The notes: generated by a model from the letters alone, not told the origin. A stretch of 64,000 bases of DNA from Variovorax sp. 54 (GCF_002754375.1 NZ_PEFF01000001.1:4419501-4483500); one strand, 5' to 3'; positions 1-7,874 are shown, numbered from the stretch's first letter. Translations and numbers: made by a program.

Positions 1-188
1 TTGTACTTCGAGAATTCATCGCTGGTGCCCAGATTGAATTCCGAACTGGCCATGCCCTTCGCAGTGCCCTTGGACGCGTCAAGATCGACCAGTGCGTAAA
101 CCTTGGTGGAGTCGTAGCCGTTGCCGTTCTCCAGCGTGCCCTTGCTGGACTTCATGCCCACAACGTGGATGACTTGATTGAACTTCAT
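1..188 (-). CDS. Small phage protein downstream of Rep, partial; probable ssDNA-binding protein
   Basis: The reading frame starts with ATG at 188 and runs off the left edge, so only the first 62 residues are visible. It begins MKFNQVIHVVGMKSSKG and is rich in charged and beta-type residues, with no signal peptide or membrane segment. It lies 24 bp downstream of the replication initiator on the same strand. In inoviruses this position is commonly held by the single-stranded DNA-binding protein (gene V of Ff, RstB of CTX-phi). That role is inferred from position and size only. A ribosome-binding stretch (AAGGAAAT) precedes the ATG. Confidence 0.6.
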   Translation of the reverse strand, partial: MKFNQVIHVVGMKSSKGTLENGNGYDSTKVYALVDLDASKGTAKGMASSEFNLGTSDEFSKY

Positions 189-212
189 GGTGATTTCCTT
201 TAACCGGCTGAA

Positions 213-1364
213 TCAAAGAACCGCGAGGGCCGGAACCTCGGGATTTGTGTACTTGCGCAGCGCCTCGGCGATTCCGTGCTGCATGGTGTGGTGATTGAGG
301 CCGCGCAGCGAACGCGGCACGCGGCGGTTCTGTTCTTCAAGAACGAGGCCGACAAGCCAGCCCTCATCGGGCATCACCTTCGTGATTTGCACGAGGGTCG
401 GCGCAACAACGCGGCGCACCCATGCAATGCAGCGCTCAGCACTTGCCTCGGCAACCTTGGTCGCCGTGGGCACACGAACAGCAATGTGGTGATTGCACAG
501 CCAGTTGGTGGCCTCGTAGGCCCCCGCGTAGAACTGCGCGGGCTCGATGACTGCATCCCACGGAATGACGCGGTTGACGTTGCGCAGCTCGACTTCTCCG
601 CGCAGCCACTTCGAGGACAGGTCGCCGAAGGCATGGCCCTTTTCGTAGCCGCGAAAGAGCTTGCCGCTTTCACGCAAGCCGACTTGAAACGTGCGCGAGT
701 CGCCGGGCTTGAAAAGCGTCACAGCCGCGATCTTGCGAAAGTCGATACGGTCGAGCTTCACGCTGGTGAAGTCATCAGCATCGTCGTCATCGATGCCGAT
801 CCATGCGCCATGGCAGTTGTGCTTAGGCCTGCGATTGCGGTAGCTGAAGCCGTGAGCCTTGTAGAGCCCGACCAGCTCGCTGATATCGACCTCACCCTCG
901 AAAAAATCTTTCGCCAGGTCGATGCGGGTGATCGTCGGCGCAAACTCGCCGAAGTACTCGTGGACACGCTTCTCCCAGCCCGGTAGAGCGTAGGTGCAAC
1001 CCTCGCCCTTCACAGTCACGCAGATCGTGCCGCGCTGCGATTCGCCGCCCGCTGATACGCTCGCCACTTCATGGCCGAAAGCGTTGTCTATGGTCGTCGT
1101 GAACTCGTAGTAGTCACGACCCGGACGATCTACGCCGACGACAAAGCCGAGCAGCTGGGCGAAGACGTGCGCGAACCAGCGAGCCAGATTCTGGTCATCG
1201 GTGTCACCGGGAACCTTGCGGGTATGCGGCACATTGGCGCGCTTGAACGTGAAGCGGAAGTAATCAACGATCACTCCAGACTGAGCAACAGCGGCGACTT
1301 GCCGACCTTGGGTCAACACCTTCACGCGGTTGCCTTCGAGAACCAGCTTTTCGTCAACCGCCAT
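213..1364 (-). CDS. Filamentous phage replication initiation protein (RstA / Rep_trans-like)
   Basis: This is a 383-residue protein of the phage/plasmid replication initiation factor family (Rep_trans, pfam02486), which nicks the double-stranded origin and starts rolling-circle replication. Family features are the TRIDLAKDFFEG strand near residue 150, a SGKLFRGYEKG segment and a WLRGEVELRN segment in the second half. The start at 1364 is chosen because AGGTGG precedes it at good spacing; an ATG at 1376 and a TTG at 1379 are upstream alternatives. The gene overlaps the upstream gene by 11 bases. Downstream is the putative ssDNA-binding protein, the rstA-rstB order of CTX-like phages. Confidence 0.85.
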   Translation of the reverse strand: MAVDEKLVLEGNRVKVLTQGRQVAAVAQSGVIVDYFRFTFKRANVPHTRKVPGDTDDQNLARWFAHVFAQLLGFVVGVDRPGRDYYEFTTTIDNAFGHEVASVSAGGESQRGTICVTVKGEGCTYALPGWEKRVHEYFGEFAPTITRIDLAKDFFEGEVDISELVGLYKAHGFSYRNRRPKHNCHGAWIGIDDDDADDFTSVKLDRIDFRKIAAVTLFKPGDSRTFQVGLRESGKLFRGYEKGHAFGDLSSKWLRGEVELRNVNRVIPWDAVIEPAQFYAGAYEATNWLCNHHIAVRVPTATKVAEASAERCIAWVRRVVAPTLVQITKVMPDEGWLVGLVLEEQNRRVPRSLRGLNHHTMQHGIAEALRKYTNPEVPALAVL

Positions 1365-1818
1365 TGCCCACCTCATCAACTTCGTTGTTTACCCCCGTGT
1401 TACTCGGGGGGGTATGAATACCGAGCGCCGCCGCGTCGGCGCCGGGCAAGCCCTGTCGCGCGACGCTGGCGTCGCCGGTCGTCGCAGCACAGCCCTCGCA
1501 TCGGCGGTCGCAACGGTCGGCGAGGTAGAGGCATTGCAGGAGGCATGCGCCATCGAGTGCGGGCGCGTCCTGCGGACCGGGCTCTTGCCCTTCGGGTTGA
1601 GCCACCGGGTACGGCGTCTCAATCGCTTGCGCGACTAACGATCCCTCGCGCTTCAGGGGGATCACACGCTGCTGGCGGGCTACGTCTCTTCGAGCCGCAG
1701 CGATAGGCAGGCCGTGGCTGCACGCCACGGAGCAGCCGCTTAGCAAAGAAGGGGGCGAGGCGAGGGACCAGTCACGTAGCGCGCGCTGCACCGCCTCATA
1801 GGCCGTAATCGAGGTCAT
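1354..1818 (-). CDS. Hypothetical prophage protein, cysteine-rich
   Basis: A 154-residue frame starting MTSITAYEAVQRALRDW. I do not recognise it. A cysteine cluster (CLLQC...C...CEGC) lies around residues 95-115; there is no clear membrane segment and the C-terminus is glycine and acid rich. Its start codon overlaps the stop of the next upstream gene (ATGA), and its 3' end overlaps rep by 11 bases, so it sits in a tightly packed phage operon. The packing supports a real gene, but the long low-complexity sequence leaves doubt. Confidence 0.45.
   Translation of the reverse strand: MTSITAYEAVQRALRDWSLASPPSLLSGCSVACSHGLPIAAARRDVARQQRVIPLKREGSLVAQAIETPYPVAQPEGQEPGPQDAPALDGACLLQCLYLADRCDRRCEGCAATTGDASVARQGLPGADAAALGIHTPPSNTGVNNEVDEVGNGG
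1391..1413. promoter_or_regulatory. G/C-tract hairpin just upstream of the rep start
   Basis: A run ACCCCCG pairs with CGGGGGGGT eight bases later, giving a strong stem about 27 bases before the rep ATG on the minus strand and inside the 3' end of the preceding gene. Translation of the replication gene is repressed by the ssDNA-binding protein at the leader in Ff phages, so a structured rep leader is a reasonable place for such control. The hairpin is seen; the role is inference. Confidence 0.4.
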
Positions 1819-2027
1819 AGGCGACCCTGCTGACCTTCCAGGCGCAAGCACGCGACCATGGCGCGGTCGGGCTGCACACCGCGACGAACGAAGGCCGCGC
1901 AGACGGCAGCATCGTCGCGGTACTGAACCGAGACATTGGCCGAGCCGTCGCGAATAGCGGGAGGAATCGGCGCGGTGATCGCCGCACGTGCGCGGCGCTT
2001 CCATTCGAGCTTTTCGGCGGCGGTCAT
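1815..2027 (-). CDS. Hypothetical small prophage protein
   Basis: A 70-residue frame starting MTAAEKLEWKRRARAAI. It has a basic N-terminal helix and ends with a hydrophilic C-terminus; I recognise no family. The start overlaps the stop of the 50-residue membrane protein upstream and its stop overlaps the start of the next gene. The inner ATG at 2027 is preferred over an upstream in-frame start at 2135 because the upstream part is a shadow of the neighbouring gene. Confidence 0.55.
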   Translation of the reverse strand: MTAAEKLEWKRRARAAITAPIPPAIRDGSANVSVQYRDDAAVCAAFVRRGVQPDRAMVACLRLEGQQGRL

Positions 2028-2176
2028 CGCACACACGGCGCGTTCAGCAGACAGTTCCAGTAGCCGTAGACGATCCCCGAGGCGATGCCAGCAGCGAGCG
2101 CAATCCCGATGCCACACAGAGCCCGATACGCCCAACGGTCGAAAGGCGTTTCATGTTGGCTGTCGTTCGCGCTCAT
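2024..2176 (-). CDS. Small single-span membrane protein of the prophage
   Basis: A 50-residue frame, MSANDSQHETPFDRWAY followed by a glycine/alanine-rich hydrophobic segment at about residues 19-38 and a short C-terminal tail. It is probably an inner-membrane protein with one helix. Both ends form 4-base ATGA-type overlaps with its neighbours, strong evidence for translational coupling. Function unknown; inoviruses encode several minor membrane proteins of this size. Confidence 0.6.
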   Translation of the reverse strand: MSANDSQHETPFDRWAYRALCGIGIALAAGIASGIVYGYWNCLLNAPCVR

Positions 2177-2424
2177 TGCAGCCCCTTGGAGCCGTAGAGG
2201 CCGACCTGCTTCCAGTTGCGATTCGTCAGCGCGAAACGAGTAATAGACCGCAGCACATCGGCCTCAGAGCAGCCGAGTTCGCTGGCAATACCAGCAATGG
2301 TCTGCTTGATCTTGGGATCGTCTGTGAACTCGATACGGCCCTTCGCGGCACGATGCGCGCGGACCTTGGCGGCGTTATCGACGTGAATGGCTGGACGACC
2401 AACAGCAGCGCGAACGATGCTCAT
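2173..2424 (-). CDS. Hypothetical prophage protein, possibly DNA-binding
   Basis: An 83-residue basic protein beginning MSIVRAAVGRPAIHVDNAAK. Residues 38-68 (KIKQTIAGIASELGCSEADV) look like a helical region resembling a short helix-turn-helix or ribbon-helix-helix segment, but I cannot assign a family. Both the start (2421-2424) and the stop (2173-2176) overlap neighbouring genes by four bases. Confidence 0.55.
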   Translation of the reverse strand: MSIVRAAVGRPAIHVDNAAKVRAHRAAKGRIEFTDDPKIKQTIAGIASELGCSEADVLRSITRFALTNRNWKQVGLYGSKGLQ

Positions 2425-2774
2425 GCTGCCACCTGCAAACGAACCAAGGTCTCAACGAGATGCCCCTCGATCACCATCGCCGGCTTGGGCCGCCCCGCGA
2501 ACTTGTAGACCCTCGGCCCCTCATCGCAATGAGCAACAACCGCCCAGCGATCGCACGAACCGACAAACCCGGCAGCACCCCAACGCCGCACCGCAGCACG
2601 CGATACAGCCTCAATTCGGCGATCACGAAGGGAGCACGCCCTCGACCCCGACGAGGCCGGAGCCGCCATGGCCTTGACCTCCTCGGTTTGGACGGCCGAG
2701 GGCGCGCAATCGAGGAAATCAGCATCGCGCTCAGCGTGCCGTTTCGCGAAGGCGGAAAAAGAGATTTGGTGCAT
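2421..2774 (-). CDS. Hypothetical prophage protein, first gene of the leftward operon
   Basis: A 117-residue frame starting MHQISFSAFAKRHAERD. ATG at 2774 is chosen because GGAG lies five bases upstream; an in-frame start at 2819 falls within the operator-like repeats. No family recognised; the centre is alanine/arginine rich and there is no membrane helix. It is the first gene after the divergent control region and so probably the first one repressed by the HTH protein. Confidence 0.55.
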   Translation of the reverse strand: MHQISFSAFAKRHAERDADFLDCAPSAVQTEEVKAMAAPASSGSRACSLRDRRIEAVSRAAVRRWGAAGFVGSCDRWAVVAHCDEGPRVYKFAGRPKPAMVIEGHLVETLVRLQVAA

Positions 2775-2803
2775 GGCGGCTCCGGTGGCAGAATTACTAG
2801 ACC

Positions 2804-2847
2804 TGCTAACGCTTAGCAAAGTTGCTAACGTAAGAGGATATTAGCAA
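2804..2847. promoter_or_regulatory. Operator-like inverted repeats in the divergent prophage control region
   Basis: The half-site TTAGCA(A) recurs in this short AT-richer stretch. TGCTAA-cgc-TTAGCA forms an inverted repeat at 2804-2818, followed by TTGCTAA at 2822-2828 and its inverted partner TTAGCAA at 2841-2847. Repeated palindromes between a repressor gene and a divergent replication operon are the expected arrangement for a phage switch such as rstR/rstA of CTX-phi. Binding by the neighbouring HTH protein is inferred. Confidence 0.6.
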
Positions 2848-2858
2848 AGGTGCTATCT

Positions 2859-3143
2859 ATGAGCCAATTGAATATTCTTATCGAGCAAGCAGCATCGATA
2901 GCTGGAAGCGAATACAAGCTCGCTCAGGTGCTGGGCATGCAGCAGCCAACGATCAGTGCGTGGAAGAGTGGGAAGCGGGCATGCAGCCCGACGGACCGCG
3001 CAGCACTAGCCGATATCGCGGGGAAGGACCCGGCAGCCGAGGCGCTAGAAGGCGTAATCGCAGGGATCGACCTGGACACACCAAAAGGACAGCGAGCAAA
3101 GGCGGCGCTTACGAAAGCGCTTGCCCGGATTCAAAAACTGTAA
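2859..3143 (+). CDS. Prophage HTH regulator (Cro/CI or YdaS-like repressor)
   Basis: A 94-residue protein with an N-terminal helix-turn-helix: [20 protein letters not shown] at about residues 17-36, close to the YdaS/Cro pattern of prophage regulators. The rest is helical and may dimerise. ATG at 2859 is preferred over GTG at 2850 because AAAGG lies eight bases upstream of it. It is divergent from the phage operon across the operator-like repeats, so it probably acts as the immunity repressor (RstR-like role). Its TAA stop shares bases with the cyaY ATG (TAATG), which couples the two genes. Confidence 0.75.
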   Translation: MSQLNILIEQAASIAGSEYKLAQVLGMQQPTISAWKSGKRACSPTDRAALADIAGKDPAAEALEGVIAGIDLDTPKGQRAKAALTKALARIQKL

Positions 3144-3475
3144 TGACCGACACCGAGTACATGGACCACGCCGAGGCGGCACTTGCCGCCATCGAGCAGG
3201 GCTGCGACCGCATCAACGACGCGACCGACGCCGACATCGACAACCAGCGGGTCGGCGGAATGATCACGATGTCGTTCCAGAACGGCAGCCAATTGATCGT
3301 GAACCTGCAGAAGCCGCTGCATGAAATCTGGCTGGCGGCACGCTCCGGCGGCTACCACTACCGGCACGACGGCCGGGTGTGGGTGGACACCAAGACCGGC
3401 GAGGAGTTCTTCGGCAACCTCTCCCGTGAGGCGACCCTGCAGGCGGGGCTGCCGCTGGTGTTCGCGGCGGCCTGA
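3143..3475 (+). CDS. cyaY: Frataxin-like iron donor protein CyaY
   Basis: A 110-residue bacterial frataxin, which binds iron and modulates iron-sulfur cluster assembly on IscU/IscS. The acidic first helix ([17 protein letters not shown]) and the strands ending in [16 protein letters not shown], then [10 protein letters not shown] and [10 protein letters not shown], fit the family over its full length. The ATG overlaps the stop of the prophage repressor, so there is no room for its own leader. Elsewhere in Burkholderiales, cyaY usually has its own promoter region facing lptM/lysA; here that flank is prophage. Confidence 0.92.
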   Translation: MTDTEYMDHAEAALAAIEQGCDRINDATDADIDNQRVGGMITMSFQNGSQLIVNLQKPLHEIWLAARSGGYHYRHDGRVWVDTKTGEEFFGNLSREATLQAGLPLVFAAA

Positions 3476-3483
3476 GCCGCCGC
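3464..3483 (+). terminator. Stem-loop over the cyaY stop codon
   Basis: GCGGCGGC and GCCGCCGC form a perfect 8-bp stem with a 4-base loop that contains the cyaY stop. A T6 run follows about 18 bases later at 3502-3507, too far for a textbook intrinsic terminator. The hairpin sits between convergent cyaY and mrcA, so it may still limit read-through. Confidence 0.4.
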
Positions 3484-3509
3484 TTCCCGCCGCTTTCCTT
3501 CTTTTTTGA

Positions 3510-5945
3510 TCAGTTCCTGAACAGGTCGAGGATGCGGTTGCGCTCCTCGGGCGGCGCGGGCGCGCTGATCGCCGGGCCACTCAGGGCTTCCGCAGGGGCC
3601 ACCGGCGCAGAAGACTCCACGCCCAGGCTCGACACGCCGCGGCCTGGCGCGTAGTCGTCGTAGTACCACTCGCCGCCGACGGTCACGATGCCCGAGGGCG
3701 GCGTGGTCGACAGGTCGGTCACAGGCACGCCCTTGAGGGCGGTTTCCATGTAGTTGATCCAGATCGGCAGGCTCAGGCCGCCGCCGGTTTCGCGGTCGCC
3801 CAGGTTGCGCGGCGTGTCGTAGCCGATCCACGAGATCGCCGTCATGGTGGGCTGGAAGCCTGCGAACCAGGCGTCGAGCGAGTCGTTGGTGGTGCCGGTC
3901 TTGCCGTAGAGGTCGGGTCGCTTGAGCATCGCCTGCGCCTTTGCGGCCGTGCCGGCGCGCGTGATGGACTGCAGCAGCGTGTCCATGATGAAGGCGTTGC
4001 GCTGCGGGATGGCGCGCGACGTTTCATTCAGCAGCGGCGGCTGGACGTCGACCAGCACGCGGTCTTTGTGGTCGGTGATGCGGGTCACGAGGTACGGATT
4101 CACGCGGTAGCCGCCGTTGGCGAACACCGAGTAGCCCACCGCCATCTGCATCGGCGTGACGGCACCGGCGCCCAGTGCCATCGGCAGGTAGGCGGGGTGC
4201 TTGTCCTTGTCGAAGCCGAAGTTGGTGATCCAGTCTTGCGCGTAGCGCGTGCCGATGGATTGCAGGATGCGGATCGACACGAGGTTGCGCGACTTCATCA
4301 GCGCCGTGCGCATCGACATCGGACCGTCGAAGCCGCCGCCGTAGTTCTTGGGTTCCCAGGGCTGGCCGCCGGTGGTGCCGGCGTCGAAGAACAGCGGGCC
4401 GTCATTGATGACCGTGGCAGGGGTGAAGCCCTTTTCGAGCGCCGCCGAGTAAATGAAAGGCTTGAAGCTCGAGCCCGGCTGGCGCCAGGCCTGTGTGACG
4501 TGGTTGAACTTGTTCTTGCCGAAGTCGAAGCCGCCGACCAGCGCCTTGATGGCGCCGTCGCGCGGGTCCATGGCGACGAACGCGCCTTCGACCTCGGGCA
4601 GTTGGGTGATTTCCCAGGTGTTCTTGGGCGTCTTCGCGACGCGGATCACGGCGCCGCGGCGGATCTTGATGTTGGGCGGTGCCTTGTCCGACAGGCCGGA
4701 CTGCGCAGGCTTGAGGCCGTCGCCGGTGATCTGCACGGCATCGCCGTTGGCCCGGATGGCCTGGATTTCCTTGGGCGTGGCCTTGAGCACCACGGCCGCC
4801 ATCACGTCGCCGTTGTCGGGGTGGTCGTTCAGCACGTCGTCCACCGCTTCGTCGAGCTCCTTGGGGTCGTTCGGCAGGTCGATGAACTTCTCGGGGCCGC
4901 GGTACACCTGACGGCGTTCGTAGTCCATGATGCCCTTGCGCAGCGCCTTGTAGGCAGCCGCCTGGTCGGCCGCGACCAGCGAGGTGTAGACCTTGAGGCC
5001 GCGCGTGTAGGTGCTGTCGCCGTATTGCGCGTACATCAGCTGGCGCACGGTTTCGGCGACGTACTCGGCGTGCAGGCGGTTCGGATCGGCAGCGTCGCGC
5101 AGGTGCAGCTGTTCTTTCTTGGCCTCGGCCGCCTGCTCGGCGGTGATGAAACCGGCTTCCTGCATGCGGTCGATCACGTAGAACTGGCGTCCACGTGCGC
5201 GCTGCGGGTTGTTGACCGGGTTGTTCGCCCCGGGTGCCTTCGGCAGGCCGGCGAGCATGGCGGCCTCGGCGATCGTCATCTCGGACAGGGGCTTGCCGAA
5301 ATAGGCTTCGGAGGCGGCTGCGAAACCGTAGGCGCGGTTTCCGAGGTAGATCTGGTTCAGGTAGATCTCGAAGATCTGGTCCTTGCTGAGCATGTGCTCC
5401 AGCTTGAAGGTCAGCAGCACTTCGTAGATCTTGCGCGTCAGCGTCTTCTCGGAGCTCAGGTAGACGTTGCGAGCCACCTGCATGGTGATGGTCGACGCGC
5501 CCTGGCTCTTCACGCGATTCAGATTCGCCAGGCCGGCGCGAACCAGGCCCTTGTAGTCGACCCCGCCGTGGTCATAGAAGCGGCTGTCTTCGGCGGCGAG
5601 GACGGCGTCCTTCACGACCTTGGGGATCGCGGCAATGGGGGTGAGGTTGCGTCGTTCTTCCCCGAATTCGCCGATCTGCGTGCCTTCGGCGGAGAAGACG
5701 CGCAGCGGCAGCTTGGGGCGGTAATCGGAAAGCTCAGAGATGTCCGGCAGGTTGGGATAGGCCACTGCCAGGGCCACGGCCACCACGCACAGGATGGAAA
5801 GCAGGCCCGCCGCAGCGATGCCCGCGCCCCAGAACACGAAACGCAACAGCCATTTCAGCCAGAAGGGGCGTTCGGGGGAGGGGTCTTGGCGCGCCCCTTG
5901 GGGCTGGAAGTTTCTTGCATGGGGGCCCGGAGAGTCACCGGACAT
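3510..5945 (-). CDS. mrcA: Penicillin-binding protein 1A, bifunctional glycosyltransferase/transpeptidase
   Basis: An 811-residue class A PBP that polymerises and cross-links peptidoglycan in the periplasm. A cytoplasmic proline-rich tail is followed by a membrane anchor near residues 30-55. The GT51 domain has EDSRFYDHGG around residue 116. The transpeptidase domain has SSFK near residue 492, SRN near 550 and KTGTT near 680. ATG at 5945 is chosen because the upstream in-frame extension to 6083 is low-complexity and runs into the promoter region. It is divergent from pilM, the usual order in betaproteobacteria and pseudomonads. Confidence 0.95.
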   Translation of the reverse strand: MSGDSPGPHARNFQPQGARQDPSPERPFWLKWLLRFVFWGAGIAAAGLLSILCVVAVALAVAYPNLPDISELSDYRPKLPLRVFSAEGTQIGEFGEERRNLTPIAAIPKVVKDAVLAAEDSRFYDHGGVDYKGLVRAGLANLNRVKSQGASTITMQVARNVYLSSEKTLTRKIYEVLLTFKLEHMLSKDQIFEIYLNQIYLGNRAYGFAAASEAYFGKPLSEMTIAEAAMLAGLPKAPGANNPVNNPQRARGRQFYVIDRMQEAGFITAEQAAEAKKEQLHLRDAADPNRLHAEYVAETVRQLMYAQYGDSTYTRGLKVYTSLVAADQAAAYKALRKGIMDYERRQVYRGPEKFIDLPNDPKELDEAVDDVLNDHPDNGDVMAAVVLKATPKEIQAIRANGDAVQITGDGLKPAQSGLSDKAPPNIKIRRGAVIRVAKTPKNTWEITQLPEVEGAFVAMDPRDGAIKALVGGFDFGKNKFNHVTQAWRQPGSSFKPFIYSAALEKGFTPATVINDGPLFFDAGTTGGQPWEPKNYGGGFDGPMSMRTALMKSRNLVSIRILQSIGTRYAQDWITNFGFDKDKHPAYLPMALGAGAVTPMQMAVGYSVFANGGYRVNPYLVTRITDHKDRVLVDVQPPLLNETSRAIPQRNAFIMDTLLQSITRAGTAAKAQAMLKRPDLYGKTGTTNDSLDAWFAGFQPTMTAISWIGYDTPRNLGDRETGGGLSLPIWINYMETALKGVPVTDLSTTPPSGIVTVGGEWYYDDYAPGRGVSSLGVESSAPVAPAEALSGPAISAPAPPEERNRILDLFRN

Positions 5946-6171
5946 TATAAAAAGCCGCCCCCTCGGCGCCTGCTGATCTTTGTTACCTCGCGCATTCCCT
6001 CTCCTGGGGCTAAGCAGAAAGTTACAGAATGCGGCTTTGACGTCACGTTTTGACAACGGTTGTCGGTTCCGGGCTTTCTGCACGCTTGGTGGGCGCTGTG
6101 CCTGCTGCTAGCATGCAACCGAACGCATATTTTTCCATTGGTTACAAATAACAGGGGGAGAGGGACCTAAC
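5946..6171. promoter_or_regulatory. Divergent promoter region, mrcA / pilM
   Basis: 226 bp between the divergent genes. It is locally AT-richer than its flanks (for example ATATTTTTCCATTGGTTAC near 6127-6146) and ends in a long purine tract, GGGGGAGAGGGA, that supplies the ribosome-binding site for the TTG start of pilM. No convincing sigma-54 consensus was found by eye. Confidence 0.5.
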
Positions 6172-7251
6172 TTGGCTGCTCTTGGATCATTGTTTCGTCG
6201 TCAGAATGCCCCCCTGCTGGGACTGGATGTCAGTTCGTCCAGCGTAAAGCTGGTGGAGCTCGGCCGCGAGGCCAGCGGCAAGCTGGTTCTGGAGCGCTGC
6301 GCCATCGAGCCGCTCGAACGCGGCTGGATCACCGACGGCAACGTCGAAAAATTCGACGAAGTCGCCGAAGCCGTGCGCCGTGTGGTGCGCAAGAGCGGCA
6401 CCAAGACCCGCAACGTCGCGCTGGCGCTGCCGCCCTCGGCGGTCATCACCAAGAAGATCATTCTTCCGGGCGGCATGAGCGAGCAGGAGCTCGAGATCCA
6501 GGTCGAGTCCGAAGCCAACCAGTACATCCCGTTCTCGCTCGATGAAGTGAGTCTCGACTTCTGCGTGACGGGTCCGAGCACGACGTCCGTTGGCGACGTT
6601 GAGGTGCTGATCGCCGCCTCCCGCAAAGAGAAGGTGCAGGACCGCGAAGGCCTGGCGGAAGCCGCCGGCCTCAAGGCGATGATTCTTGATGTCGAGTCAT
6701 ACGCCTCTCGGCTGGCCACGGCGCGCCTGATCGAGCAGCTTCCCGGCAAGGGCGTGGACGCCATCGTGGCGCTGTTCGAGGTGGGCGCCTTCACGACCAG
6801 CATGCAGGTGCTGCGCAACCAGGAAGTGCTGTACGACCGCGACCAGGCTTTCGGCGGCGCACAACTTAGCCAGTTGATCGTGCGCCAGTACGGTTTCTCC
6901 GCTGAAGAGGCCGAGGCCAAGAAGCGCAGCGGCGACCTGCCCGACGACTACGGCTCGGGCGTGCTCAAGCCCTTCGTCGAAAGCATCGCGCAGGAAATCG
7001 CGCGCGCGCTCCAGTTCTTCTTCACCAGCACGCCGCACAACCGCGTCGACTACGTGCTGCTCGCGGGTGGATCGTCGTCGCTGCCGGGGTTGACGAATGC
7101 CGTGACCCGCCAGACCTCGTTCGCCTGCTCGCTCGTGAATCCGTTCGACGGTATGGACTTCGGCCCCAGCATTCGCGAGAAGAAGGTTCGCCGTGAAGCG
7201 CCTTCCTATCTGACCTCGTGCGGCCTGGCCATGCGGAGGTTCCTGCAGTGA
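6172..7251 (+). CDS. pilM: Type IV pilus assembly actin-like ATPase PilM
   Basis: A 359-residue cytoplasmic protein with the FtsA/actin-like fold. The phosphate-1 motif LLGLDVSSSSVKLVEL is at residues 15-30 and a second glycine-rich loop, LAGGSSSLPGL, near 300. PilM binds the N-terminal tail of PilN and links the cytoplasmic motor to the PilNOP alignment complex. The start is TTG, supported by a strong purine-rich Shine-Dalgarno tract and no better ATG. First gene of the pilMNOPQ operon. Confidence 0.95.
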   Translation: MAALGSLFRRQNAPLLGLDVSSSSVKLVELGREASGKLVLERCAIEPLERGWITDGNVEKFDEVAEAVRRVVRKSGTKTRNVALALPPSAVITKKIILPGGMSEQELEIQVESEANQYIPFSLDEVSLDFCVTGPSTTSVGDVEVLIAASRKEKVQDREGLAEAAGLKAMILDVESYASRLATARLIEQLPGKGVDAIVALFEVGAFTTSMQVLRNQEVLYDRDQAFGGAQLSQLIVRQYGFSAEEAEAKKRSGDLPDDYGSGVLKPFVESIAQEIARALQFFFTSTPHNRVDYVLLAGGSSSLPGLTNAVTRQTSFACSLVNPFDGMDFGPSIREKKVRREAPSYLTSCGLAMRRFLQ

Positions 7252-7868
7252 TCCTGATCAATCTGCTCCCACACCGCGAAGCCGCGCGCAAGCGCCGCCG
7301 CGAGGCCTTCTACGGCACCCTGGGCGCCGCCGCGCTGCTTGGCGTTCTGATCGCCGGCCTGGGCTACCTCTGGTTCGAAGCCCAGATTTCCGCGCAACGT
7401 TCGAAGAACGGTTTTCTGCAGGCCGAGATCAAGAAACTCGAAGTCGAGATCAAGGAAATCTCGACGCTGCAGGACGAAATCGCGGCCCTTCGCGCGCGCC
7501 AACTGGCTGTGGAAGACCTGCAAGGCGACCGCAATCTGCCAGTGCACCTGCTCAACGAGCTTGTCCGGCAATTGCCCGACGGCGTCTATCTCACCAGCAT
7601 GAAGCAGGACAACCAGACCGTGACCCTGCAAGGCATGGCGCAGTCGAACGAACGCGTGTCGGAATTACTGCGCAACCTCGGCAACAACAGCCCCTGGCTG
7701 GTGAAGCCCGAGCTGGTCGAAATCACCTCGACCAACGTGAACCTGAGCCAGCGCGACCAGCGCCGTGTGGCGAACTTCACGATGCGCATCGGCCTCAAGC
7801 GGCCCACCGATGCCCAGAAGGCGGAGGCCGACAAAGCCCTGGCCGCCAAGGCACAGGCGAAGGGGTAA
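7248..7868 (+). CDS. pilN: Type IV pilus inner-membrane alignment protein PilN
   Basis: A 206-residue protein starting at GTG, overlapping the pilM stop by four bases. The N-terminus ILINLLPHREAARKRR is the conserved PilM-binding motif. A membrane helix follows at about residues 21-42, then a coiled coil (QAEIKKLEVEIKEI) and a periplasmic ferredoxin-like domain. It pairs with PilO to connect PilM to PilP/PilQ. Confidence 0.95.
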   Translation: MILINLLPHREAARKRRREAFYGTLGAAALLGVLIAGLGYLWFEAQISAQRSKNGFLQAEIKKLEVEIKEISTLQDEIAALRARQLAVEDLQGDRNLPVHLLNELVRQLPDGVYLTSMKQDNQTVTLQGMAQSNERVSELLRNLGNNSPWLVKPELVEITSTNVNLSQRDQRRVANFTMRIGLKRPTDAQKAEADKALAAKAQAKG

Positions 7869-7874
7869 CCGATC

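Noticed and set aside
3476..3509. Shared bidirectional terminator for cyaY and mrcA
   Set aside because: The hairpin is real, but the T-run is displaced by about 18 bases and no matching A-run serves the other strand, so only a weak stem-loop call is kept.
4068..6053. 661-residue plus-strand frame opposite mrcA
   Set aside because: Antisense shadow of PBP1A; composition and lack of any motif show it is not coding.
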